Assembly (NCBI GenBank): GCA_026261815.1
Contig: JAMPIT010000884.1
Span: forward strand, 16,080,210-16,144,209
Direction of reading: 5' to 3'
DNA length: 64,000 bases
Origin: Monarcha castaneiventris obscurior
Lineage: Eukaryota > Chordata > Aves > Passeriformes > Monarchidae
In this document: positions 24,301-36,300 of the stretch, in pieces
How the letters are laid out: each line of letters begins with the position of its first letter
Position numbering within the stretch: the stretch's first letter is position 1
Notes under the pieces: generated by a model
Databases searched by the model: none
Seen by the model: only the letters and a program-made list of their open reading frames with translations
What the model was told of the DNA's origin: nothing
Position numbers and translations under genes: made by a program

Positions 24301-27300
24301 TGGGCATAACTTTGGCAAGCCCTACTGAAAAGAATTTTGTGACATCTTGGTCCCATTGCTGGGGTTTTTCAGGATGCCATCTTTTCTGATGGTTAAAATC
24401 ACAGAAGCTGTTCTCCAAGAAGGAACAGCAAACCTTTGGCTAGATTTGAAATTTTGGGGACAAGCCTTTGAAGCCTTTGAAGGCCTGAGTAAGAAGACTG
24501 TTTTAAACATAGTGGCATGTCTTTGTTAATGGGTGCCATGACTTTTAATATCTTAAACATGGTTCACAGTGCTCGTGTGCATTTCCTTATTCAGTTGAAA
24601 TGATGATACAGAAATGAATGTTGCTCCTACCTTTTGTGGTGCTCTCTGGCAATATTAAGCTCCTCCTGAGGGTGTAAAAGATTACAGCATTGCAATGCAA
24701 ATATAGTAATTATTTTTGAAGTTGTCTTAATTTCTCTATTGTGCAGAACTGAAAAGGAGGAGAGACTGAGAATACAAAGTAGAGGGAAGCATAAAGTGGG
24801 TAGGGCAGAGAGGAAAAAGAGGAAACAGATGTTGGAACACTGCAAGCAATGATGGATTATGATGTGGGATTTAAGGGAAGAAAACAAGAAAAATAGTAAG
24901 AGAGAGAAGGCTGAGCAAAGTAAGACATTTTCAGAGAAGAAACTTGATTAAATGTTGATGTAGAGAAAATTTTTGTATGAGCAATTATATTTCCATAAAT
25001 TGGGGAAATTGTGAAAGCCAAGCTCTTTTGCATTTTGCTCAGTAAATTTAATCTTGAGGTTAGCCTATTCCAAGGGGCTAGAAGTAGCTATTTTCATGGG
25101 TCATGCAGTTACATGACATTTCGTTTTCCTTTTTATAACTAAAACCATAATTTCTTTTTCAAAGAAAGCCAGTAATTTGTAATGTGCATATTTTTTTCTT
25201 AACAGACTATAATTTTTAGGAGTGCACCATTTCTGCCAGTGCTGTTTGTCTGATACTTCCAAGTTTTGGTTTTTTCCTATTTATATGAAGTATATCTTGG
25301 GAGATGGGCATAGTCATCCATAGAGATAATGACAAGGGTGTATTAGAAGACCAAATTTTGGGTCCTCCTGCAAGGAACCAGTTTTAGAAGGATGCAGGTT
25401 CTCAATCTATGATTTACTTTTGTCATTTGATAATCAAGATCAGCAGATTATTTTACATTGATTCATTCTTTATTGGTTGAGTGTTTCTAATCTGCTTACA
25501 GTAAATTTTAGGTTGGAAATTTGCTGTTAATTACTGGAAATACATACAAGCTAACTTCTTTCTCTTCTATCCCCCAGGAGAGCAGACTTTTGGTTTATAC
25601 AGTTAAAATGTAGAAGAGGTCTCACATGGCCTGAAAGATGATCTTAGTGCCTTGGGCCAGTAAGAGAACAATGGGAGATACAGAAGGAGCAGAGGAAATT
25701 GATTTGGGGTCTTTGCCAGTGGCTTAGTTTGTTGGGTTGCAGGAGGCTGGACATCTGTGGAAGTAGGTAACTGCTTCCAAATGGTCCTAAATAATGTAAA
25801 ACCTAATAAAGAGCAAATTAAGAATAACTACTCTGCCTCGCTAGGGAGAAAGTAAAGACACACCGGGTATTTTTGTCTAAGTTTTCCTGTAAGAGTCTTT
25901 AAAATGTTGTTCTTGATAGTAGCCAGAAAAGCCTGGGTTGGGACTTTTTTACAGTTTCTCTTCTCTCCTAGAGGAGAACGTGTATGATTGTGTTGATGTC
26001 TATTTTATGTTCTAGCCCGAGACTGAACCGTCTCGCCGATTCTTTGTTGACCAGTGGGAGCTCTCCCTTAGCCTCCGCTCTTCCAACCGCCCTTCCTCAC
26101 CCTCATCCGACTCTCTCCGACAGGTAGCCCTCTCCTGAGCCTTCCAGGTGCACTCAGCTGCCTTTGCTTGCCAAGGACACCCCTCGGGCCACGGCCAGGC
26201 TGGCACTGCTTCACCTGCAGACCCTCTGTGCACATTCGTGCACAAACGAGAAGCCAGAGGCAGCCCGTGCCTGGCACGGCTCGGCTCTTGTCAGCCAATA
26301 AAGCAGTTTGAAACTAAATGTTTCTAACACTTGGTGTCCCTGAGAAGTTTGTGGTGCATCTCACACTCAAACCAGGGGTTTTGAGCACTGATGGTCCTTC
26401 TGGCTTTGCAGTGGAGCTTTCTGGTTTTGCTTGCTGCTTTTGTTGAAGTTTTGGGCCAAACAACAGAATGTGGTTGTGCGTATATGGTTAATGGACAGTG
26501 TGAAATAAAAAGTACTTTGGCTTTTTGAAATATCACCGAGAATTTGAACTAGTTACAGTTTTCCTACGTAAACAGCAGGAACTCGATTTGACCTAAGCTG
26601 GAGCGAATACTTTTCCTCCTCGTGAAAATGTTGCAGAACATTGTATGTCTTGAAGACTTTTGACCACAGGAAGAAAGATAAAATGCTTCACTTAATATCC
26701 ATAATTAGGCCAGATTTGATATGTAGTCAAAAAGCAAAACAAATCAGAAACACACAGCCCCGAATGAAAAATTCAGCAAGTAAATTTCTCACACCAAATA
26801 GTCCAAGGTACTGTGAGTTAATATTAGCATATTCATTTTTTGAGCATGGAATTTCATATGTGATGGCAGAAATTTAAACATCCTGAAGGATCTGCAGTTG
26901 AAGGTTTCAGTTCAAAACTTGATCGGGGAAACCTCGTTCAGCTATAAGGAAGATTTTCCTATGGAAGTGCTTGATCTCTCTTTTAAGAAAACTTTAAAAT
27001 TTAGCCTCAAAGGTCTCTGATCATTCAGAGGAGATGGAAAACTTGGCCAAATTATTATGATTGCCAGTTAAAAATAAATGCTGAAGAAAATTTTAGAAGT
27101 GAGCACCATTTTGAAGGTAATGTTTGACAAGATACGTGTCATTGAAAAGCAGCTCTGCACATATGCATGTGCACAGATGGAACCTGGAAAACTCTGAAAG
27201 ACAAATCATTTGTTACTTCTTGCATATAGAAATACTGCAAGTGCTCTGCCTCTTGGAATGGAATCAGTAGACAGGTATAAATTCTTGGTGGAAATAAACC

Positions 27301-30300
27301 CTCATTACTGCAGTGACAAAGAGCTTAAGGAATTAGGACTGTAGTGACAGCAGCAGTAATCTCTGGCTGAGCACTCCATTTCCATAATCTTTTTCCCCAA
27401 AGAAGTACCAATTCTGTGATGAATTTCAGTTTTTGTGGTGCTTCCTGCTGTTCTCGTGTCTGAACTTGTGAAGGTTTTAAGCATTCCTAAAGGGCTAATA
27501 ACCACATATTAAATTAGTTGTTAGTTGTGGGAAATAACTACTGTGCTTCAAGCAAGTTCTGCTATAAAGTAAAGGGGGTTTTAAGATACAGCTGTAGTCC
27601 TTTCCTTTTGTTATCCTTGGCATTTCACACTTGCTAGAAGCTGAGTGGCTCTCTGATCCTGTATTAGCTAAGGCTCCAGCTAGAAACGTTCCTAATGCTG
27701 CTTAGTGTGGAAAAGGGAAGTTGCTTGGCGTGCTCTTTGCTGCTCCGAGTCAAATCCATGGCGTTTGCAGTGTGATTGAGCTAGCATGGATGTAACCACC
27801 TCATTTTCTTAACCATGTAATTACTGCCAACGGTTGTGTTTCCTGTGAAAAACACTTCCTCCGCTCCTGCAGTGATTGAACTTGGCTTGCAGACACTCGT
27901 TTGGTACCATCTAAGGTAACAGCCAGCTTGCCTAGAGTGCTGAAAACACTGGAGGGTGTTTAGGTATCCAGAGTTATGGAGTCAATCTGTACCCATCATG
28001 GAGAAAAGCCAAGTCATAAAGCCGTGTTCAGGGTTGAACAAATACACGTTCCACATGTATGCAGGTATGGCTTCAATGCATTGGACGAGGCTCTTCTGTA
28101 TTTCTCCATATAAACTTCTGCATATTTTTAGCACTGGAAGAATTAATATTTTTGAATCACTGTGAGTTCTTTAGTTAAGGACTTCTCCCTGCTCTGTGAA
28201 TGCTCTGTAAATTAACTCTTTCCAGGTGTAAAGCATACAAATGCACTTGTAATCAGCATGTTGCATTAGACTATGTAACATGTCTTCTAAAAGATCTTTG
28301 TTTCTCATGTCAATTTTACCTGGAACCTAAAATCTTAACCTGTATTTAGCCTCATCCTTTAGAAGTGTCTATACTCAAGTTTCCAGGGGCAAAATACCCC
28401 ACAGGTGCAAACAAGATCTACTCCCTTCATCATCATAGTATTTCTAGGACATTTAAAAAATGCAAAATGCAAGCCTTCCTGTCCGTTCAACAGGTGATCC
28501 CGGACTGTACTGGTGATTTCTGATGACACTGGCTTTGCTATTACTACTTGTCACTTCATATTATCCACTGTCTTGGCATGATTTGACCTCTCTGCACCTT
28601 TTCACCACCTAACCTATCATCATTCTAGTTATTTTTTTTAATTTGACTCTTTTTTTTCTTTTCTCACATCACTCTTGTTTTATTCAACCCATCTGGTAGA
28701 AGTATATAAAGATGTACACAGGCGGAGTGAGCTCATTGGCTGAGCAGATAGCCAATCAGCTTCAAAGGAAAGAGCAGCCCAAAACCCTTCTAGACAAGAA
28801 GGAACTGGTAAGACGATGTGCCGGCGATGACGCGTGTTTGTGATTAGATGTCGTGTAGATCTCAAGTTTTGTGAGTGTCCAGTTGTTAACACCACTGATG
28901 GAATCTGTCGTAGCTTTGTGAGAGATTTTTGTTTCCCTTTCTCCATCCACCCTCACTCTTTGTCCTCGTTTTCTTTGCCAAATGTTTTAATCTAAAAGCC
29001 AGTGTCCAAAGATTGTGCATAATTGATTGAGAAACTGTAACACTTCTGCACTGCTGCTTTCTGGAGGAGACACTGGTTTTTATAGCGTAGGTCTAAGAAT
29101 TGCTGTTTGAGGATGTTCTAATAGTTTTGCCTTTCTTCATATGCCTCCTTAAGACACTGATTTCAAGGTCATCATTAGTAGTACTGGTGTCCACTCATCT
29201 ACCCAGAACTTGTTTTACTCCTGATACATGTAGGCATGGCATCCTAGGACCCTTTTTGCTGGACAGCAAGGTTAGTTTTTGGTGTCCTGGTTAAAGCGGT
29301 GAGTTGTGTCCCAGAACAGCAGCAGCATCCAGGCGCTCCCGTATCCACGTAAACGAAGAGCAAACACACCCGTGTGACCTCGGCGAGGCCGGGCACACCC
29401 AAACTCAGCCATCCTTGTTTCTGTGCAGGGCTCGCTCAAGAAGGAGTTCCCACAGAACCTGGGAGGCAGCGACGTGTGCTACTTCTGCCGCAAGCGGGTC
29501 TATGTGATGGAGAGGCTCAGTGCCGAGGGCAAGTTCTTCCACCGCAGCTGCTTCAAGTGCGAGTACTGCGCCACCACCCTGCGCTTGTCCTCCTACGCCT
29601 ACGACATCGAGGACGGTAAGGGAACAGCCTTCTGCCCACAGGGCTCCTCGCTCTCCTGGAAGCTCTTTTGTTGCTTAAAAATCACTTGGCGAGTTAGGGA
29701 AGAGAGTAACTTCCGTTCCCAAGATACCATCTCTCAAACTGTTGGAAATTCCTGTGGCCAGGTCGTGCCAGCAGCAAAGCGGCCGAGTTGTAGGAATTAA
29801 TATACCATCATAACAGCTGCTAGAATGCAGGGAAACAAATAATAGCTGGAGGTTTTAAAAAGCTTTACAGGCTGAGTGTGAGGGCTGTCGCAGCTGCCGG
29901 CTGGAGAGTAAGAAAGACTCAGAGACAGGAATGCAGTCAAGAGAATGCATGGAATTATTTAATTAACAAAGGACGGGTTTTGATGTGTTTAGTTCTCTTA
30001 GTGTCTACCTAAATGGCAAGAGATTATTGGATCTCTTGCTAACTGCCTACCAGAGTGATTGGTCAATTCTCACATCGTTCATTCTCCTAGTCGAAATCAG
30101 AACAATTCTAATTATATTTGCAGGTGCAAGGTAGCAGACTTGGTTTACAGAAACCTTATCATGTTTTGCATAGTTCAGCATGAGAAAGACAGAGCTCTCA
30201 TGAGCTACAGCAGAGAGCTGAAGAAATTCTCTTCTGAGGCTTTTTCAGCATCCACAGAGGGCTAGACCTTTTACTCTCCTCATTTGACCTTATTTAAATA

Positions 30301-33300
30301 AAACTCCTGAGTGTTTAATACCATTTAAGAGAAAATAACAGGTTGGAGAGAAATGTAGTCAACTTGTTCTTGAAGGTGCCACAACTGTCCAACTCTGTAT
30401 GTTTATTTTAGACGTAATAAAATAGGAACTTTCTAATCAGGGGCTGTGATAATATCTGTTTATATAGAAAAAATGGAACTTCAAAATTGAGTAGAGGTAA
30501 GTTAGTGTTAGAGAGTGTTGTTGCGGTAGTTACTGAAGATTCAGTAATGACTCATTTTCTGTATCTGATTGACTAAGGAGGAAAGAATATGATTACAAAA
30601 CATGCTGATGCCCCAATTAACAGCATCTAACATGCTAAGAATTCAGGGAAACTTAAGACATAACCTACAAGTCTGAGAAACCAGATAATATGGCAGCAGG
30701 TGAAATTCAGTTTATCAACAAAGTGTGCATATTGAAAGTAATAATTTAAAACCATCCATCACTTGTGATCAAGAGTAGCTATGTATTGCAATCTTTGCTT
30801 GAGCAGTGATTGACAAAAACATCACAGTTTCTGAAGAAAATGTGTGAGAAAGTATTTCAGGTAAATGTTGATTCACATCAACAGGTATGCATTTATTTCC
30901 TTCCACAGCTGCCTATCTTTAATCCAATTTCAGTAGGAAAATAAGTGCAAAATGGTGTGAAACTAGTGACAAGTTAGGTGCAAAGGATTCTATTTGGGAC
31001 ATGATTGTGTAGAAAACAAAATAACAGGAAAAAACTGTTAGTACCAGTAGTTTTCCCCAGTGATTGAGGCAAAGATGAAGTAAAAATTTAGTGAAAACTC
31101 CAAGATATTCTACTGCAGATTGAAATTGATAGGTATCCACCAGGTAGATAACTAGGAAGCATAACTAGGAAGAATCCTTTAGTATATACTGGGTAGGAAA
31201 ATGGCTGTGGAAACACCATCTGGGTTAAGGGGCAAAAAGAACTAAAATTGTGTATTCATGATGCATTATGTAATGACTTTAAGTAATGGACTTGGTGGGT
31301 TGTGAAGAGTTGAGGAAGCTTAGAATCATCAAACCAGACTCCCAGTGAGGAATAGAAACCCCTTTATTGCTTGTCCGGAAGGTCAGCAGACTTGGCATGC
31401 AAGTTTAAAGGGGCCAGTGGTAATTCTGAAATCAACTTATAAAAGTAGCATCTTTGTCAGAAATCAAAGTTGGGGAAAAGTGTTTTTTGAGCCCTGCTGT
31501 TATTTTGGGCATTCACAAGTAACTGAGTATCTGGCTGTATGTTAAGCAGTAACAGACTGAGCTCCTCTGTCAGCTGTATGGGCTGAAACAGTTTTTACCA
31601 CCAGATTTTTAGTGATTCCCTCTGCAAGCAAGCTTGTGTGTGCAGTTATGGCCAGATAGTTCTCAGTGAAGCAAACACAAAGCTTGGAGTTTCAGCAGGC
31701 TCATAGCATTGATTCTGAACTATTACATGCCTAACAGTTCTGTGTGTCCATGAAGCAGATATGGCTAAACAGATATCTGTGGTATCCTATCTAATGTAAT
31801 CATAGCGAAAATGTAGCTTATATTTCATTCTGAGTTTTCTCTGAGAGGAAAAAAACCAAAGCTATGCACACATTGTTGCTGTTCATCTAGCTGTTTGAGC
31901 TGATAAGCATTCTGCAGCTTTCTGCAGTCAGTGTCTGGTTTTAGGCTTCAAAGTCTGAGAATTTTTATGTGAGAGCTTTTCGATTGTTGCTCATTTCAGG
32001 CAATCTCAAAAAGCACGTTTTGGTAAGAGTAAATGTTACAAAATACTTATCGAAGAAAAGATTTCTGGAAAGATGTTTGTCACTTTTTCCATCATAAAGC
32101 ATTGTGCACAAATACCAGCACAGAGAAACTAGAGGAAGAGGCAGAGGTCAGAATATATGTTAGGAATGCATTAGCAAAGCTCTAGGAATGGGGTAGCAGT
32201 GGAGGATGTTATGGGCTGCATGTGTCAAGCAGGATACGCTGGCAAAGGTACAGTGGGAGATAATTATGAGGCATCAATGACAATCAAGTTTGCTGCTTTT
32301 ATTAGTACTAGTAGTATTTGTATTACAGTATTGCTAATGCTGCTTTGTCTTCCTGACAGTGCTCAGATACCAGTGAAAAAAAAACCTCTCTAGACTTCTG
32401 GGGTGTTAGTAAAACCAGTAGGATCACAAAAGGTCTTATTTGTGAAAATGAATCATTGTCCTTCCTACAAGTAGCCACTGTGCATTTTGAGAGATGGTTC
32501 TTTGGGAGTTAACACTGTCCTCTCCCACTTTCCTCTGCTGGTTGTATTCATTCTTGCTTTTTCCAAAAGTGCTTCTGCCAGCTTTTCATGTGATGATGTC
32601 TTTGTTCCTCACACACTGCCGCATTGTTAGCATGTGATACCACACAAGCCTCACAGCTTTGCTTTGGTGTTTGATCGGATTTTCAACTAAATGGCTGTCA
32701 GGCACCCGATGGAAAGGAGGCCAGTTACACGGGGAGAGAGCAGGGCTGCAGCTAAAACTTCAGCCAGTGTTTGCCTCTGCATATAGTGGAGAGCTTACAG
32801 GGAGCAACGGGAGTGGCAGCAGAAAATAAGTTGCAGTGAGATGGACATGTCTTGTGTGCTAAATTCCTGTGTTCCTGTTGCTGACCATCATTTGTGTTTT
32901 ATCTGCAGGTAAATTCTACTGCAAACCTCACTACTGTTACCGAGTCTCTGGTTATGCTCAGAGGAAGAGGCCAGCAGTGGGTCCTCTGTCAGGAAAGGTA
33001 ACTCATTATTTTCATCTAATGTGCTGTGTTAATAGATTTTGATTCTTAACATTGAGAAAGTATGTGTGATGGTTCGGAGTTTTTTTTTCAGACAGGAGAA
33101 AAATTCAGAGTGCATTTAGTTGCTTTATGTATCATGAAAGCTTGCAGTTCAACCAAATTTTGTTTAAAAGCAGTTCCTCTTTACTATTCTTCTTTCCATG
33201 GTACTTATTATGAAATGATGTACTATCCCATTCAAAACAGAATTTTGATTTGTTTTTCTTGTCAGCTGAAATACTTTCTCAGTCTATGCTGAGACTAAAT

Positions 33301-36300
33301 GAATAATGTTACCAGTTCTGGTTTTGCTTTGTTTCTCCGTGGTTTTACTTAAGATGAAACAAATTGTTTGCATTTCCTTTGAAACATAAAGTTCTACCCC
33401 AGTTGCATAAGCTGTGAAGATCCCATGCCTTCCTTTCTGAAGGTTTGCTGCGTGTTAACAGGAACCTGCATGAAAAGCCAGAATATCCCCTTTCCTATGC
33501 TATCACAATAGAAGCATTTGTGCTGTAAATATAGGATGAAGAGACACTGTGTAATACAGAAAAGTCCCTCAGCTTTTGTCATAATCCAAGGCACTTAATT
33601 TTTCTCCTCAAGCCCCTTTTCAGTATTTCTGAAAGCTACATGCTGGTTTCTTAAGTTCTGTTAAGCTCACATGATGCAAACTGTCCTTTTCCCTTAAATT
33701 TTATTTTCCGTTGTGCTAGCAGCGGTGCTTGTCCTTCTGCCTGATTCTCAGGTTTTATTAGTACAATCTGAAGCTGTACTCCTTTTTGGAAGGATAATGG
33801 ATCCATCCCAATATGTGCCCTACTTCCTGCCAAAAATAAAGACTTAGAATGGTCCCTGTTTTATTTCTCAGAGGAGCAGACTTCAGGGATGTTACTGCTT
33901 TGACTTTCTTGGATATCCAGTTTGTTTTTCAGAGGTTTAATAAAGCCTCAGATTGAAAAGGAACGTGCTTGTTTTCAACCCTTGCCTTATGTGATGGTTA
34001 CGGGGTATCTCAGTTGCAAGCTGAATGCCTTCCTAGCTCAGCATGTTCAGCACATCCAGCAATTGCGATTTTAACGTGAGTTTAACTTCCCCCACGTTCT
34101 TGCAGGACACCAAAGGAGCTCTGCAGGACGCCATGGCCAGCGATGGGAACGGACGGGCCAGCAGCCTCCCCGCCTCAGCAGAGAGGGCCCCAGGTAGCTC
34201 CGCTTCCTTCTTTGGCAGGGTGGTGCAGTACTCGCTCGGCCTCGTGGGCAGAGTTAGGGTGGTGAGCCAGCGCCTGCACAGCACAGTCTCCTCCATTGGG
34301 CACCATGTAGCCCAGAACCCTCTGGACTCCTTTTTCATGTGTCAGCTGCTGGCGTTTGGGGTTCCCTTTCTCTATGTGCAGTCAGAAGTTCTCGGGCAGA
34401 TCCTAGGGGAATTCTGTGGGCAGCCTGCTGACCAGTAAGGATTCGTGTGACCCGACTTGGAGCTGTGTAATTCGTTTGGTTTTTTGCGGTGCCATGTGAA
34501 TTTTGTGTGTTACGTGGAAATCTCTATATATTATTTTGCACTGTGGCTTTGGGGCCTAGATGTTCTCAATTCTTTCAAGGACATTATTTGAAGGAATTCT
34601 GGGAAAACACAGATGCTCAGTTGAGGGTCTCCTCTGGGTCAGCCCAGATAAAAGAGCCCTGTAATGTATGCAGCTCAATGTTAGTGAAATTAAAAGTTTT
34701 TCTGAAGCACTGGATTAGCTCACAAACTGGATTTCTGTGTTTTCCTGAATTCTGGGTGTGGTTTCTCGTTCTCCCAAGCTTCTCTTCATTAATCTGGTAC
34801 TTGAATGGGAAAGATCCCATTATCTCTGGATTGTGCCTCCTTTGGAATTCTGGGTGTCTGACAGCTAATGGGATTGGATTCCTTTAAACCCCTTGAATTT
34901 CATGGTGCTGGCAGGTTGTGGTGCTCTTCCCTCTGCCAGCATCTGTGCTGCTCCTGGCCGTGGCTTTGGAAATGGGGTGGTGAATGCGTGTGTCTTACTG
35001 TGACGTAGTTTTTCCTTTTAACTTGAAATTCTAATTCCTTCTAACACGAGAGAAGTGTCTGTGCTACAAATGCTCGTTGGCCCAGCCCCCAAGTGCTCAT
35101 TTTGTGATGTCAGAAAAAGGAAGAAATATTAATTTCTGGTGCTTGTTCTGTAAGACTCTGGATAAACTAAATCAGCTGCTTTTAGTAAGAGAACATACTT
35201 AGAGCGATACTTTGAGGAAAGAATGTTTTCATAGTGCCAGTTGAGAAGACCTTGACAACACAGGAGCAAAAAAAAATCATGGTGTTATTTGACTTTATAG
35301 TATTCTACAAGTGTTTCTAAGATTGGAACTGAATGCAATCTGACAGAAATTTTTTCTTAGTGTGTGCAGTTGATTCTTGGAGTGTAGTTACTTTCAAGAT
35401 TTCCTCTTCTGTATGTATGTAATTTCCATATGGCAAAAGTGAGAAAAGGGAAGAAGGTAGGGAAGAATGATATTTGCAAAATTCTGTGGACAGATGTATT
35501 AACTACAGCATTTTTTGCATAACTGGATAGATTTAAAATTGCTTTCTCTGGAAGTGAAAAAACTTTAAGAATATGCTCCAAGCTACACAAAGTAAAGATG
35601 AATAGAAAAAATACTTATTGATGCACAGGGCAATTGATGTGAGAATAAGATATTTAATGGAGTGAAGCTGTAGGTGATGAGAAGTGGAAGGAGGAGATTT
35701 TAATTACGTTTATCAGTTAGTTTATCACAGCAACTGCTGGCAGAAAATCTCCTTTGATTTAAGCCTTCCAACAAATCAAATTGAATTACTTTTACAAAGG
35801 AACGTTCAGCAAGTAGCACCTAAATGATCACTAAGTAGAGCAAACACTAGGGCATAGTTTGTGATAAACTGCTGTAAACCAGATGTAAGTCAGCTGTAAA
35901 TCACGTGTCCTTCTGTAGTGGTGGCACAATCCTGTAGCAGCACTGTAGTACTTCCAGAGGGGTAAGATGGAACAGACACCATTTTGTCTAATGGCAAAAC
36001 TTGAAATCTAGGGCTCCTTCTGTTTGCTTTCTGCTGTTTAAAGCAGTGTATAACTGTAGCATAATGTTTAGAGCTTTTGGACCTTTTAAAGCTTTGCCCC
36101 TTGCAGTGCCCAAAGTGTATCAGGACACCCTCAGCTTAGCTGGGTCATGTTTCAGGCAGTGTGTTGTGGTGCATTCTTGTGTGTGCATGGCAGGAGTACA
36201 TTCAGTGGTAGGAGAGGTGAGCAGTGCCTCTGTCGTGCTAAAGAAACACCTTTAGTGGCTGAGTTTTGTTTTCTTTGTGCAGTATGATTTAAGTATATCT

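Larger units (their letters stand above)
12920..28699 (+). other. Large introns between cassette exons
   Basis: These introns hold the hairpin at 13724, the antisense open frame at 22025, a small duplicated ttataagcagagta near 20248/20280 and otherwise AT-rich sequence. No recent transposon was recognised in this roughly 16-kb stretch, which is notable next to the intron at 34-53 kb. Confidence 0.6.
28808..34105 (+). other. Introns around the LIM exons
   Basis: Introns 28808-29428, 29616-32908 and 32998-34105. A GC- and CpG-rich patch at about 29300-29428 runs into the LIM exon. The rest is AT-rich with nothing recognised. Confidence 0.65.
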
